Shown: piece after piece, positions 32,666 through 47,032 of the stretch
How the letters are laid out: the number at the start of each line of letters is the position of its first letter
How positions within the stretch are numbered: the stretch's first letter is position 1
NCBI GenBank assembly: GCA_028015205.1
Contig: CM051519.1
Coordinates: forward strand, 46,480,979-46,544,978
Source: Mytilisepta virgata
Lineage: Eukaryota; Mollusca; Bivalvia; Mytilida; Mytilidae
DNA length: 64,000 nt
Direction: 5' to 3'
Position numbers and translations under genes: made by a program
The notes under the pieces: generated by a model
The model's database searches: none
What the model was told of the DNA's origin: nothing
Seen by the model: the letters and a program-made list of their open reading frames with translations, nothing else

Positions 32666-34755
32666 AATATATTATAAAAAATCAATGGTTTTATAAATAA
32701 CCAAAGTGGAAAAATTAGTACAAATGAACCTTTTTATACCCGTAGTTACTTGTAATTTGATTCTGTGATTGATGTGGAATCTGAACGAAAAGCAGAGCTT
32801 GCTCGAACTCAAAACCTCTGAATCTGAAATTTATAATTTTAATCGTTTCCCTTTTTCTCCCGGATTTTAAACGTTGAAATTGTATTGATTTTCCGGTATT
32901 TTCATCCAGAAATAAATGTATACACTTTTCTACTTTGACAAATATTGAAATGCAAGTAAATCTCTTTTGATTGTAGCTTTTGCTATATAATATTGCACAA
33001 TATCTAATAAGTCAAAATCCCTTTTAAATGCAACACATAAAACAGAGCTTAGGAGATAAATATTTTCCATATTCAAAACCTTGGTATTACACCCATAAAG
33101 GATTAGTAATACAACATCTAAACAAAACATTAAAATCAGATTAAGTAGAACGCACGAGTCATTTTAATCAACGATATAAGATAAACTTGTATGAAGTTTT
33201 TACCTCGGAAATTCAATCCATGACTGATATATGATCATGGAATTACTTTCGATCCTCTTAGTTCCACATTTTTTTTTTTTTTTGTTCGTACCTCACGATC
33301 CGATTGAAATAAAGAATTATTAATAAACAGTATTCACGTACAAATGTACTACTGCGTCGATCTGCACAAAAAAACTAATATTGTAAAAAAAAATTAAACA
33401 AAATGTCGCACAACAGATTCAAATTTTAACACAACACAAAACTAAATAGGGCCAAAAATAAATAAATAATAAATAAGAAAGAAGAAAACTATATCTAAGT
33501 ACAGGACATCAGTATCTTACGATCATGATTTTTTTCCTATGTGAAAATCAAAATATCGACACAAACCTATGACACCAAATTTGTTATCCATAGGATATGC
33601 ACATTTGGTGGAATTAAGACTCAAGCGAGAGTTCCACTCAACACCAAAATTGTTGATGGCAAGAAAAAAAGAAACCAACCGAAAATTGAAGAACAGATTT
33701 AATTGCCAAAATGATTAAAAGAGAAAATCTAAACCGTCTAACGACAGAGTTGTGCAGAAGGGTAATAATTATAAGTCCATACAAATTATAAGTTATATAA
33801 CACTTAAGGTACCAGTTTCATGCTACTATCGAAAAGAATTACCGAGCTGATATCTTTTGGAACTGGATTCCATCAGCAGACGCATCCGTTCAGTAGTTAC
33901 ATGTATGATACCGATTCGAACCGAAAAGGGTGCATATTTCATCGAATAGCTAAATATCAGTTTTCCTTAAGGGACGAGATCAAAAGTTTAATGTAGGATA
34001 AAAAAAACTTAATTCACATAGTTTTTTTCACTGACCCCCCTCTTAACTTACTTTTAGAAAAATTGATTGACCAATATGGGCATATGCTTTGAGAGTATAC
34101 TTTTTGTATCATGGGTCCTGTTTTTCCTTAACAATGTATGTTTGTTCTGTAAATTGACTTGGACACCACTTGAATCCGCATTTTTCAATCCGAAAATCGA
34201 TGTCGGATAACAAAACTTGCAGCGATTTTTACCCCCACCCCCAAACTATTTGAATTCAATTTTTTATTCTACACTGAACTTTTGATCTCGTCCCTAATGC
34301 CAAATGTGTTGAAATCTGAAAAACAAACAACACAAAGGTCACATTCAAACACTGACCATAGCACGTATATGACGTTATTGCATATACGTCATTTATAAAA
34401 AAATTTAAATCCGCAAGAGATTTTTGTACAAAATGTTTATGGATATCTGACACTTATATTCATTTTATTGAATTTGTGACCTAGTTAACTGTCTGGAACT
34501 GTTATTTAAAAACATTATTTTACAAGACTCATTGTAATCTATAGCCCATTTTGATATATGCATGGATCTTAATGTTTCATAAAATGACTTTGAGCTCAGT
34601 GCTATGATACTATAAAAAAGCGTAAAATCTTCTCTCGAGACTGTTATATCCATAAATCCTTTTAAAATTGTTAATATGAATCTACCGTTAACAATTATCC
34701 GGTTTTCAACGTACATTCTCGTCCCTGGGGTGCGCGTTACAAACATTATTGAAAT

Positions 34756-36840
34756 ATGGAATAAATATTTTAAGAGGAGATGCTGAAATGATTCAGAGAA
34801 AATTTTGCATGGAAATTCATTTGTCATATGTCATATTAATATTTGTATCTTGTAAAGAAAGGTTTTTTTTCAGTCTTCAAAAGAGGTGAAAGTAAATTGT
34901 TGGCCATTTTTTATCAGCCGATCAACAGTGAAGTTAATTGTTAGTTTGAATTCTGCAGTAAAACCAGTATTATATGTACCTCCAGATAATCACCTGCTTA
35001 TAAAAGGTGTGTTTATAGTTTCGCCCCATTGGTGCCCATTATATATAGGTTCACTATCACTATTTACCATTATTATAGCTAAGTAAATATTGACCGGTGA
35101 TTAGTACTGGACACTATTGACCGGTAAAGTGTTTCGTTATAATAAAAGAGTTATTTAACAGTCATTTCGAGATATAGCAATTTTATTTGTCCCCTCGACA
35201 CATTGACTATTTCCCTGGTCTCAGGGCAAATAAACTGGCAATATCCCTCAAAACTGTTAAATAACTGTATACTATTAAATTGACAAAAAAAAAACATTAT
35301 CGTTCAATAGTTTAAAAAATATTGTCGGGTCTGATATATAATAAGCTTTCCAAATGTGCGACAATTGATCAGTAATAAGCTTACCAAATTTGTGACAATT
35401 GATCAGTGATAAGCTTTCCATGTGTGTGACAATTGATCAGTAATAAGCTTTCCATGTGTGTGACAATTGAGCAGTGATAAGCTTTAAAAATGTGTGAAAA
35501 TTGATCAGTAATAAGCTTTCAAAATGTGACAATTGATCAGTAATAAGCTTACCAAATGTGTGACAATTGATCAGTAATAAGCTTACCAAATGTGTGACTA
35601 TTGATCAGTAATAAGCTTTCCAAATGTGTGACAATTGATCAGTAATTAGCTTTCCATGTGTGTGACAATTGATCAGTAATAAGCTTTCCAAATGTGTGAC
35701 AATTGATCAGTAATAAGCTTACCAAATGTGTGACTATTGATCAGTAATAAGCTTTTCAAATGTGTGACAATTGATCAGTAATTAGCTTTCCAAATGTGTG
35801 ACAATGGAATAAATATTTTAAGAGGAGATGCTGAAATAATTCAGAGAAAATTTTGCATGGAAATTCATTTGTCATATGTCATATTAATATTAATTTGTAT
35901 CTTGTAAAGAAAGGTTTTTTTTCAGTCTTCAAAAGAGGTGAAAGTAAATTGTTGGCCATTTTTTATCAGCCGATCAACAGTGAAGTTAATTGTTAGTTTG
36001 AATTCTGCAGTAAAACCAGTATTATATGTACCTCCAGATAATCACCTGCTTATAAAAGGTGTGTTTATAGTTTCGCCCCATTGGTGCCCATTATATATAG
36101 GTTCACTATCACTATTTACCATTATTATAGCTAAGTAAATATTGACCGGTGATTAGTACTGGACACTATTGACCGGTAAAGTGTTTCGTTATAATAAAAG
36201 AGTTATTTAACAGTCATTTCGAGATATAGCAATTTTATTTGTCCCCTCGACACATTGACTATTTCCCCGGTCTCAGGACAAATAAACTGGCAATATCCCT
36301 CAAAACTGTTAAATAACTGTATACTATTAAATTGACCAAAAAAAACATTATCGTTCAATAGTTTAAAAAATATTGTCGGGTCTGATATATAATAAGCTTT
36401 CCAAATGTGCGACAATTGATCAGTAATAAGCTTACCAAATTTGTGACAATTGATCAGTGATAAGCTTTCCATGTGTGTGACAATTGATCAGTAATAAGCT
36501 TTCCATGTGTGTGACAATTGATCAGTGATAAGCTTTAAAAATGTGACAATTGATCAGTAATAAGCTTACCAAATGTGTGACAATTGATCAGTAATAAGCT
36601 TACCAAATGTGTGACTATTGATCAGTAATAAGCTTTCCAAATGTGTGACAATTGATCAGTAATTAGCTTTCCATGTGTGTGACAATTGATCAGTAATAAG
36701 CTTTCCAAATGTGTGACAATTGATCAGTAATAAGCTTACCAAATGTGTGACTATTGATCAGTAATAAGCTTACCAAATGTGTGACTATTGATCAGTGATA
36801 AGCTTTCCAAATGTGTGACAATTGATCAGTAATAAGCTTT
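34756..36840. repeat. 1.05-kb tandem duplication across the satellite's left edge
   Basis: 34756-35803 is repeated from 35804 at an offset of 1048-1052 bp. Each copy has about 580 bp of single-copy-type DNA (starting atggaataaatattttaag) followed by satellite units in the same variant order. The second copy has a 4-bp gain (near 35885) and a few substitutions. A 66-codon open frame appears in both copies (34886, 35938) but has no recognisable domain and is not called a gene. Confidence 0.88.
35339..35803. repeat. Satellite array, short left segment
   Basis: About 14 units of the 32/34-bp satellite described at 36390-43809. It is separated from the main array by the second copy of the 580-bp flank. 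Confidence 0.93.
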
Positions 36841-39800
36841 CCATGTGTGTGACAATTGATCAGTGATAAGATTTAAAAATGTGACAATTGATCAGTAATA
36901 AGCTTACCAAATGTGTGACAATTGATCAGTAATAAGCTTACCAAATGTGTGACTATTGATCAGTAATAAGCTTTCCAAATGTGTGACAATTGATCAGTAA
37001 TAAGCTTTCCATGTGTGTGACAATTGATCAGTAATAAGCTTTCCAAATGTGTGACAATTGATCAGTAATAAGCTTTCCATGTGTGTGACAATTGATCCAT
37101 GATAAGCTTTCAAAATGTGACAATTGATCAGTAATAAGCGTACCAAATGTGTGACAATTGATCAGTAATAAGCTTTCCATGTGTGTGACAATTGATCAGT
37201 AATAAGCTTTCAAAATGTGACAATTGATCAGTAATAACCTTTCCATGTGTGTGACAATTGATCAGTAATAAGCTTTCAAAATGTGACAATTTATCAGTAA
37301 TAAGCTTTCCAAATGTGTGACAATTGATCAGTAATAAGCTTTCCATGTGTGTGACAATTGATCCATGATAAGCTTTCAAAATGTGACAATTGATCAGTAA
37401 TAAGCGTACCAAATGTATGACAATTGATCAGTAATAAGCTTTCCATGTGTGTGACAATTGATCAGTAATAAGCTTTCAAAATGTGACAATTGATCAGTAA
37501 TAACCTTTCCATGTGTGTGACAATTGATCAGTAATAAGCTTTCAAAATGTGACAATTTATCAGTAATAAGCTTTCCAAATGTGTGACAATTGATCAGTAA
37601 TAAGCTTTCCAAATGTGTGACAATTGATCAGTAATAAGCTTTCAAAATGTGACAATTGATCAGTAATAAGCTTTCAAAATGTGACAATTGATCAGTAATA
37701 AGCTTTCCAAATGTGTGACAATTGATCAGTAATAAGCTTTCCAAATGTGTGACAATTGATCAGTAATAAGCTTTCCATGTGTGTGACAATTGATCCATGA
37801 TAAGCTTTCAAAATGTGACAATTGATCAGTAATAAGCTTTCCAAATGTATGACAATTGATCAGTAATAAGCTTTCCATGTGTGTGACAATTGATCAGTAA
37901 TAAGCTTTCAAAATGTGACAATTTATCAGTAATAAGCTTTCCAAATGTGTGACAATTGATCAGTAATAAGCTTTCCAAATGTGTGACAATTGATCAGTAA
38001 TAAGCTTTCAAAATGTGACAATTGATCAGTAATAAGCTTACCAAATGTGTGACAATTGATCAGTAATAAGCTTTCCATGTGTGTGACAATTGATCAGTAA
38101 TAAGCTTTCCATGTGTGTGACAATTGATCAGTGATAAGCTTTCAAAATGTGACAATTGATCAGTAATAAGCTTACCAAATGTGTGACAATTGATCAGTAA
38201 TAAGCTTTCCATGTGTGTGACAATTGATCAGTAATAAGCTTTCAAAATGTGACAATTGATCAGTAATAAGCTTTCCAAATGTGTGACAATTGATCAGTGA
38301 TAAGCTTTCCATGTGTGTGACAATTGATCAGTAATAAGCTTTCCATGTGTGTGACAATTGATCAGTGATAAGCTTTAAAAATGTGACAATTGATCAGTAA
38401 TAAGCTTACCAAATGTGTGACAATTGATCAGTAATAAGCTTACCAAATGTGTGACTATTGATCAGTAATAAGCTTTCCAAATGTGTGACAATTGATCAGT
38501 AATTAGCTTTCCATGTGTGTGACAATTGATCAGTAATAAGCTTTCCAAATGTGTGACAATTGATCAGTAATAAGCTTACCAAATGTGTGACTATTGATCA
38601 GTAATAAGCTTACCAAATGTGTGACTATTGATCAGTGATAAGCTTTCCAAATGTGTGACAATTGATCAGTAATAAGCTTTCCATGTGTGTGACAATTGAT
38701 CAGTGATAAGCTTTAAAAATGTGACAATTGATCAGTAATAAGCTTACCAAATGTGTGACAATTGATCAGTAATAAGCTTACCAAATGTGTGACTATTGAT
38801 CAGTAATAAGCTTTCCAAATGTGTGACAATTGATCAGTAATAAGCTTTCCATGTGTGTGACAATTGATCAGTAATAAGCTTTCCAAATGTGTGACAATTG
38901 ATCAGTAATAAGCTTTCCATGTGTGTGACAATTGATCCATGATAAGCTTTCAAAATGTGACAATTGATCAGTAATAAGCGTACCAAATGTGTGACAATTG
39001 ATCAGTAATAAGCTTTCCATGTGTGTGACAATTGATCAGTAATAAGCTTTCAAAATGTGACAATTGATCAGTAATAACCTTTCCATGTGTGTGACAATTG
39101 ATCAGTAATAAGCTTTCAAAATGTGACAATTTATCAGTAATAAGCTTTCCAAATGTGTGACAATTGATCAGTAATAAGCTTTCCATGTGTGTGACAATTG
39201 ATCCATGATAAGCTTTCAAAATGTGACAATTGATCAGTAATAAGCGTACCAAATGTATGACAATTGATCAGTAATAAGCTTTCCATGTGTGTGACAATTG
39301 ATCAGTAATAAGCTTTCAAAATGTGACAATTGATCAGTAATAACCTTTCCATGTGTGTGACAATTGATCAGTAATAAGCTTTCAAAATGTGACAATTTAT
39401 CAGTAATAAGCTTTCCAAATGTGTGACAATTGATCAGTAATAAGCTTTCCAAATGTGTGACAATTGATCAGTAATAAGCTTTCAAAATGTGACAATTGAT
39501 CAGTAATAAGCTTTCAAAATGTGACAATTGATCAGTAATAAGCTTTCCAAATGTGTGACAATTGATCAGTAATAAGCTTTCCAAATGTGTGACAATTGAT
39601 CAGTAATAAGCTTTCCATGTGTGTGACAATTGATCCATGATAAGCTTTCAAAATGTGACAATTGATCAGTAATAAGCTTTCCAAATGTATGACAATTGAT
39701 CAGTAATAAGCTTTCCATGTGTGTGACAATTGATCAGTAATAAGCTTTCAAAATGTGACAATTTATCAGTAATAAGCTTTCCAAATGTGTGACAATTGAT

Positions 39801-42800
39801 CAGTAATAAGCTTTCCAAATGTGTGACAATTGATCAGTAATAAGCTTTCAAAATGTGACAATTGATCAGTAATAAGCTTACCAAATGTGTGACAATTGAT
39901 CAGTAATAAGCTTTCCATGTGTGTGACAATTGATCAGTAATAAGCTTTCCATGTGTGTGACAATTGATCAGTGATAAGCTTTCAAAATGTGACAATTGAT
40001 CAGTAATAAGCTTACCAAATGTGTGACAATTGATCAGTAATAAGCTTTCCATGTGTGTGACAATTGATCAGTAATAAGCTTTCAAAATGTGACAATTGAT
40101 CAGTAATAAGCTTTCCAAATGTGTGAAAATTGATCAGTAATAAGCTTTCCATGTGTGTGACAATTGATCAGTAATAAGCTTTCAAAATGTGACAATTGAT
40201 CAGTAATAAGCTTTCCAAATGTGTGACAATTGATCAGTAATAAGCTTTCCAAATGTGTGACAATTGATCAGTGATAAGCTTTCCAAATGTGTGACAATTG
40301 ATCAGTAATAAGCTTTCAAAATGTGACAATTGATCAGTAATAACCTTTCCATGTGTGTGACAATTGATCAGTAATAAGCTTTCAAAATGTGACAATTTAT
40401 CAGTAATAAGCTTTCCAAATGTGTGACAATTGATCAGTAATAAGCTTTCCAAATGTGTGACAATTGATCAGTAATAAGCTTTCAAAATGTGACAATTGAT
40501 CAGTAATAAGCTTACCAAATGTGTGACAATTGATCAGTAATAAGCTTTCCATGTGTGTGACAATTGATCAGTAATAAGCTTTCCATGTGTGTGACAATTG
40601 ATCAGTGATAAGCTTTCAAAATGTGACAATTGATCAGTAATAAGCTTACCAAATGTGTGACAATTGATCAGTAATAAGCTTTCCATGTGTGTGACAATTG
40701 ATCAGTAATAAGCTTTCAAAATGTGACAATTGATCAGTAATAAGCTTTCCAAATGTGTGAAAATTGATCAGTAATAAGCTTTCCATGTGTGTGACAATTG
40801 ATCAGTAATAAGCTTTCAAAATGTGACAATTGATCAGTAATAAGCTTTCCAAATGTGTGACAATTGATCAGTAATAAGCTTTCCAAATGTGTGACAATTG
40901 ATCAGTGATAAGCTTTCCAAATGTGTGACAATTGATCAGTAATAAGCTTTCCAAATGTGTGACAATTGATCAGTAATAAGCTTTCCATGTGTGTGACAAT
41001 TGATCAGTAATAAGCTTTAAAAATGTGACAATTGATCAGTAATAAGCTTTCCAAATGTGTGACAATTGATCAGTAATAAGCTTTCCAAATGTGTGACAAT
41101 TGATCAGTAATAAGCTTTCCATGTGTGTGACAATTGATCAGTAATAAGCTTTCAAAATGTGACAATTGATCAGTAATGAGCTTTCCATGTGTGACAATTG
41201 ATCAGTAATAAGCTTTCAAAATGTGACAATTGATCAGTAATAAGCTTTCCATGTGTGTGACAATTGGTCAGTGATAAGCTTTCCAAATGTGTGACAATTG
41301 ATCAGTAATGAGCTTTCCATGTGTGACAATTGATCAGTAATAAGCTTTCCAAATGTGACAATTGATCAGTAATAAGCTTTCCAAATGTGTGACAATTGGT
41401 CAGTGATAAGCTTTCCAAATGTGTGACAATTGATCAGTAATAAGCTTTCCAAATGTGTGACAATTGATCAGTGATAAGCTTTCCATGTGTGTGACAATTG
41501 ATCAATAATAAGCTTTCCATGTGTGTGACAATTGATCAGTAATAAGCTTTCCAAATGTGTGACAATTGATCAGTAATAAACTTTCCATGTGTGTGACAAT
41601 TGATCAGTAATAAGCTTTCAAAATGTGACAATTGATCAGTAATAAGCTTTCCATGTGTGTGACAATTGATCAGTAATAAGCTTTCAAAATGTGACAATTG
41701 ATCAGTAATAAGCTTTCCAAATATGTGACAATTGATCAGTAATAAGCTTTCCAAATGTGTGACAATTGATCAGTAATAAGCTTTCCATGTGTGTGACAAT
41801 TGATCAGTAATAAGCTTTCAAAATGTGACAATTGATCAGTAATAAGCTTTCCAAATGTGTGACAATTGATCAGTAATAAGCTTTCCAAATGTGTGACAAT
41901 TGATCAGTGATAAGCTTTCCAAATGTGTGACAATTGATCAGTAATAAGCTTTCCAAATGTGTGACAATTGATCAGTAATAAGCTTTCCATGTCTGTGACA
42001 ATTGATCAGTAATAAGCTTTCCATGTCTGTGACAATTGATCAGTAATAAGCTTTCCAAATGTGTGACAATTGATCAGTAATAAGCTTTCTAAATGTGTGA
42101 CAATTGATCAGTGATAAGCTTTCCAAATGTGTGACAATTGATCAGTAATAAGCTTTCCAAATGTGTGATAATTGATCAGTAATAACCTTTCCATGTGTGT
42201 GACAATTGATCAGTAATAAGCTTTCAAAATGTGACAATTGATCATTAATAAGCTTTCCAAATGTGTGACAATTGATCAGTAATAAGCTTTCCAAATGTGT
42301 GACAATTGATCAGTAATAAGCTTTCCATGTGTGTGACAATTGATCAGTAATAAGCTTTCAAAATGTGACAATTGATCAGTAATAAGCTTTCCAAATGTGT
42401 GACAATTGATCAGTGATAAGCTTTCCAAATGTGTGACAATTGATCAGTAGTAAGCTTTCCATGTGTGTGACAATTGATCAGTAATAAGCTTTCCAAATAT
42501 GACAATTGATCAGTAATAAGCTTTCCAAATGTTTGACAATTGATCAGTGATAAGCTTTCCATGTGTGTGACAATTGATCAGTAATAAGCTTTCCATGTGT
42601 GTGACAATTGATCAGTAATAAGCTTTCCATGTGTGTGACAATTGATCAGTAATAAGCTTTCCAAATATGTGACAATTGATCAGTAATAAGCTTTCCATGT
42701 GTGTGACAATTGATCAGTAATAAGCTTTCGAAATGTGACAATTGATCAGTAATAAGCTTTCCAAATGTGACAATTGATCAGTAATAAGCTTTCCAAATGT

Positions 42801-43809
42801 GTGACAATTGATCAGTAATAAGCTTTCCAAATGTGTGACAATTGATCAGTAATAAGCTTTCCATGTGTGTGACAATTGATCAGTAATAATCTTTCAAAAT
42901 GTGACAATTGATCAGTAATAAGCTTTCCAAATGTGTGACAATTGATCAGTGATAAGCTTTCCAAATGTGTGACAATTGATCAGTAATAAGCTTTCCATGT
43001 GTGTGACAATTGATCAGTAATAAGCTTTCCAAATGTGTGACTATTGATCAGTAATAAGCTTTCGATATGTGTGACAATTGATCAGTAATAAGCTTTCCAA
43101 ATGTGACAATTGATCAGTAATAAGCTTTCCAAATGTGTGACAATTGATCAGTGATAAGCTTTCCAAATGTGTGACAATTGATCAGTAATAAGCTTTCCAA
43201 ATGTGTGACAATTGATCAGTAATAAGCTTTCCAAATGTGTGACAATTGATCAGTAATAAGCTTTCCATGTGTGTGACAATTGATCAGTAATAAGCTTTCA
43301 AAATGTGACAATTGATCAGTAATAAGCTTTCCAAATGTGTGACAATTGATCAGTGATAAGCTTTCCAAATGTGTGACAATTGATCAGTAATAAGCTTTCC
43401 AAATGTGTGACAATTGATCAGTAATAAGCTTTCCAAATGTGTGACAATTGATCAGTAATAAGCTTTCCATGTGTGTGACAATTGATCAGTAATAAGCTTT
43501 CAAAATGTGACAATTGATCAGTAATAAGCTTTCCAAATGTGTGACAATTGATCAGTGATAAGCTTTCCAAATGTGTGACAATTGATCAGTAATAAGCTTT
43601 CCAAATGTGTGACAATTGAACAGTAATAAGCTTTCCATGTCTGTGACAATTGATCAGTAATAAGCTTTCCATGTGTGTGACAATTGATCAGTAATAAGCT
43701 TTCCAAATGTGTGACAATTGATCAGTGATAAGCTTTCCAAATGTGTGACAATTGATCAGTAATAAGCTTTCCAAATGTGTGACAATTGATCAGTGATAAG
43801 CTTTCCAAA
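36390..43809. repeat. 32/34-bp HindIII-type satellite, about 220 units
   Basis: The unit is aagcttt + ccaaatgtgtgacaatt + gatcagtaat (34 bp), with main variants ccatgtgtgtgac (34 bp) and caaaatgtgac (32 bp). Nearly every unit has AAGCTT, CAATTG and TGATCA. Variants occur in an ordered pattern: a stretch of about 1840 bp (from about 36450 to 38290) recurs almost unchanged at 38290-40130, and a second repeat with an offset near 630 bp is seen around 40010/40640. Repetitive minus-strand open frames reading LLINCHTHGKLITDQLSHF-like cycles arise because a 34+32-bp pair is 66 bp, a multiple of three. They are not genes. The right part is less ordered. Confidence 0.95.
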
Positions 43810-44869
43810 ATGTTTATGCTAAGTTTTTTTTATGATTATATTAAAATATGATCAAATGTCACAAGAATTTTTAAATGCTCAGAATACATTTAGGAATACA
43901 TCAATGCAAAGCTGTTAACAACATGTATATAAATGACCTGTGGATATTGCAAATCTAACAGACAAGTAAGAAGTAGCAAGACAAAAAATTTAGTAACGCA
44001 CCTGGAATAAACACCAAAATCAATAAATTATTATACCTCCACTCGTAAGTGCGGGCTATATACTGCATCGTCCACAAACATTTTTTGTCACCCTTTTCTC
44101 AGCTTCTACTGAGCAGAATGATTAGTGTTTTTAAAGACATGACTGGTGACCCTATATTTGTTTTGCATCAATGAAACGGGAAAAGTTGACAGCAATCAAA
44201 TATCATTTTTATACAAAATTCTAGGGATTTATTTTTGAGAAATTTCAAGTGAAATTATTATTTTTGTTCGGCTGTTTTTGAGGGGGTGGAAAGGAAAGTA
44301 GCTTTCTCCTTTCTCCCGCCCCTCGTCTCCTTTCTCCCGCCCCCTCTCTCTCCTTTCTCCCACCCCTCTGCTTCCATCTCCCACCTTAACAACCGTCTTA
44401 TTTCAGATCAATCGACTTTAATACAAAATTTGAATTAATATATGACCATATATAGGTGGCATAGGTCTACATGGTAAATAAGCATGATAATGTCAAATAC
44501 AGTTTTAAAACAAACCAAAGCAGTGCACTATAATCTGGGTTCCTGTTAAATACCTCAAGGGGTCTTTTTCGAAACCTCTCAAATATATACTCAGGTCACC
44601 AGCAATCTGACCAATCTGGGCAATTTTCACAGGCATCACAGTGTTGCAACGTTGCTGTGTTCGTATGTACACTTAATTGGCCTTAATGTTTTTTCTGTCA
44701 ATTTGAATGTAAAAAGATATGTGCTTTTTAATCTTTTTGAAATTACACGAAAATGTTACATTATTTTTTGTGAACCATACTGTGATGTTGATTTAATCTG
44801 AAAAACATGAGGGCGCAGTGTCAGACATGATCTGAACAGCAGGAACTTTAGCGATATAAATGCCAATTT
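43810..44869. other. Gene-free stretch with polypyrimidine tract
   Basis: No gene is recognised. At 44308-44396 there is a strand-biased tract made of repeats of ctcctttctcccgcccc. A similar tract lies at 47395-47470. Confidence 0.6.
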
Positions 44870-46092
44870 TATATAAAATTCGTAAGGGTTCCGCGGAACC
44901 CAGTGTCTCGCCTACTTTTGATGTTGTCTATATTTTCAGTGTGATAGGTGAATGCACATAATAGATTTGCAGTTAATGAAATAAAACATTTGAAATGTAT
45001 GAAAAAAGATTTTGTTGTAAAAAATTAATATAGTATGCAATTATATATATATAGATTTATAAATGAGTAGAAACATAAATTTATTGAATGAACAAATGTT
45101 AAAGAAGACAAATTTTAAAGTGCTTAATGATCTAGCCTTTAATTAAAAAAGTAGAATATATATATAGGCTCTGAAACACAGTAAATAAATTCCTGCAATG
45201 AAATAATGAAATCAATTCCAAAATTATCGTCTGGATACTCTATTTTGATAATGAAGAAACTTCTCTGCAAACTTAATAAAAATAATAAAGTTATCAAAAT
45301 TTTTAAAAACTTTCACAACATAGTGAAGGCAATGTTAAGTCCATTTATACGTAAAAAACTGAAAAACAGAAATAAATATTTTACAAAATTTTCTCCTGGA
45401 TACAATCTTTATATCATAAACAAGCTTCTGTCCAAATTTGGTAAAATTCCTGGATAGTTTAAGAAAGTTATTAAAATTTTAAAAACTTTAACCACAGAGT
45501 GAATGTAATGTTTCCTGGCAGAAAAACTAAGTCCATTTATAAGTAAAATACGGAAAAATTTTTTTTTTTTTACTAAATTTACTTCTGGATACTATATTAT
45601 GATCATAAACAAGCTTCTGTCCAAGTTTGGTACAAATCCAGGATAGTTTAAGAAAGTTATTAAAATTTTGAAAACTTTAACCACAGAATGAATGTAATGT
45701 TTCCTGGCAGAAAAACTAAGTCCATTTATAAGTAATATACAGAAAAACTGGAATTTTTATTTTACAAAATTTACTCCTGGATACTATCTTATGATCATAA
45801 ACAAGCTTCTGTCCAAGTTTGGTACAAATCCAGGATATTTTAAGAAAGTTATTAAAATTTTAAAAACTTTAACCACAGAGTGAATGTAATGTTTCCTGGC
45901 AGAAAAACTAAGTCCATTTATAAGTAAAATACGGAAAAACTGGAATTTTTTTTTTACAAAATTTCCTTCTGGATACTATCTTATGATCATAAACAAGCCT
46001 CTGTCCAAGTTTGGTAGAAATCCAGGATAGTTTAAGAAAGTTATTAAAATTTCAAAAACTTTAACCACAGGGTGAATATTTGTGGACGCCGC

Positions 46093-46125
<33 letters not shown>

Positions 46126-46175
46126 AATGTAGGATCGCTATGTCTCGCTTTTTCGACAAAAGTCGAAGGCTCGAC
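44870..46175. repeat. Composite repeat: palindromic head, 190-bp tandem units, GAC-repeat tail
   Basis: The head contains the perfect 16-bp palindrome gggttccgcggaaccc (44886-44901) followed by agtgtctcgcctact. The body (about 45205-46080) has about 4.5 tandem units of 189-192 bp, with caagcttctgtccaa starting near 45421, 45610, 45802 and 45993. The tail has a (GAC)n microsatellite (46087-46122) and then aggatcgctatgtctcgctttttcgac. I have the impression that head, units and tail occur together elsewhere in mussel DNA, suggesting one dispersed element. An 83-codon open frame in the units is not supported as a gene. Confidence 0.7.
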
Positions 46176-47032
46176 AAAAATGACAGCCGCTTATGTCCAA
46201 TGAGAATTTTGAAGTTGCCAGAGATGAACTGGGGTTATATTTGAGGTTTATCAAAAATATTTCCACTGATTACCAGGTTAGTAAAAGTTACACCACACTA
46301 TAGGTCCCATGTACACTTTTACCATGTTTACAGGCCCAGTTAAGACCATTCAACCTGAAGAAAAGGGGTGCTTGCTTTTTTCCTTAAAGAAAAAAAAAAT
46401 TGTTGCTACATTTCGTAAAACACAATTAGGCCCAATTTGTTCTTTGACTAAAATGAGAGCAGAAAAAATTAATTGATGCAGCATTTCTACTTGCATACAC
46501 GTGTAATATAAATATGTAAAAACGTAATGATGAATTTGAAACAAAATTTCTGTGTCCCATCAAGAAACAAAACAAATATCTGTCAAGAGAAAAAAAGCAA
46601 GTCCCAACCCTTCAAGTTAAATGGTCAGTCCCTTTAAAATAGTCCTATTAAATGTGCATGCTATATGCATGCTAGTAAATGACAACCAAACTAGATGATA
46701 CTTCATATAACAGGCATGACAGGTTAGTTTTATCTTTCATCAGTTTATGATTAAATGTCAGAATTACCCCGGTAGTTATTTTGGACCCAATTTGTGGTAA
46801 AAAAAAAACGAAAAAAAAATGGATACTAAATGTTCTAATAAATGGACAAATCTTTGAAAAAAAGGCATAGGTCTTTATTAAAGCATATACTGATTTTACG
46901 AACAAGGTCTGCCTCCGACTCGTACGCAAATTAATACACAATGTCGGAATGTTGTCAATGGTGCATTGTGCATGCCCCCAATGTCAAGAAACTCATTTAT
47001 TTTTGATAAGTATGGTCATATATGAGGATCAT
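46176..47032. other. Gene-free stretch
   Basis: AT-rich DNA with A runs near 46388 and 46800-46818. Nothing recognisable is seen beyond the flank of the MITE at 47033. Confidence 0.5.

Larger units (their letters stand above)
31498..34755. other. Gene-free stretch between retrotransposon and satellite
   Basis: No host gene is recognised. It holds the local duplication at 31867-32203, the dispersed repeat at 32420-32665, A-rich DNA (33300-33480) and a short poly-T run near 33271. Open frames here are short and AT-driven. Confidence 0.55.

Noticed and set aside
34886..36138. Two identical 66-codon frames as a duplicated gene
   Set aside because: The identity comes from the 1.05-kb duplication. 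No domain is seen, and the frame is short and unsupported.
37128..43706. Repetitive minus-strand open frames (LLINCHTHGKLITDQ-type) in the satellite
   Set aside because: They follow from the 66-bp (34+32) periodicity lacking stops in one frame; unit-length changes break them at random and there is no start context, domain or composition of a real protein.
35339..43809. CRISPR-like array
   Set aside because: Units are directly adjacent with no unique spacers, and the context is a eukaryotic satellite.
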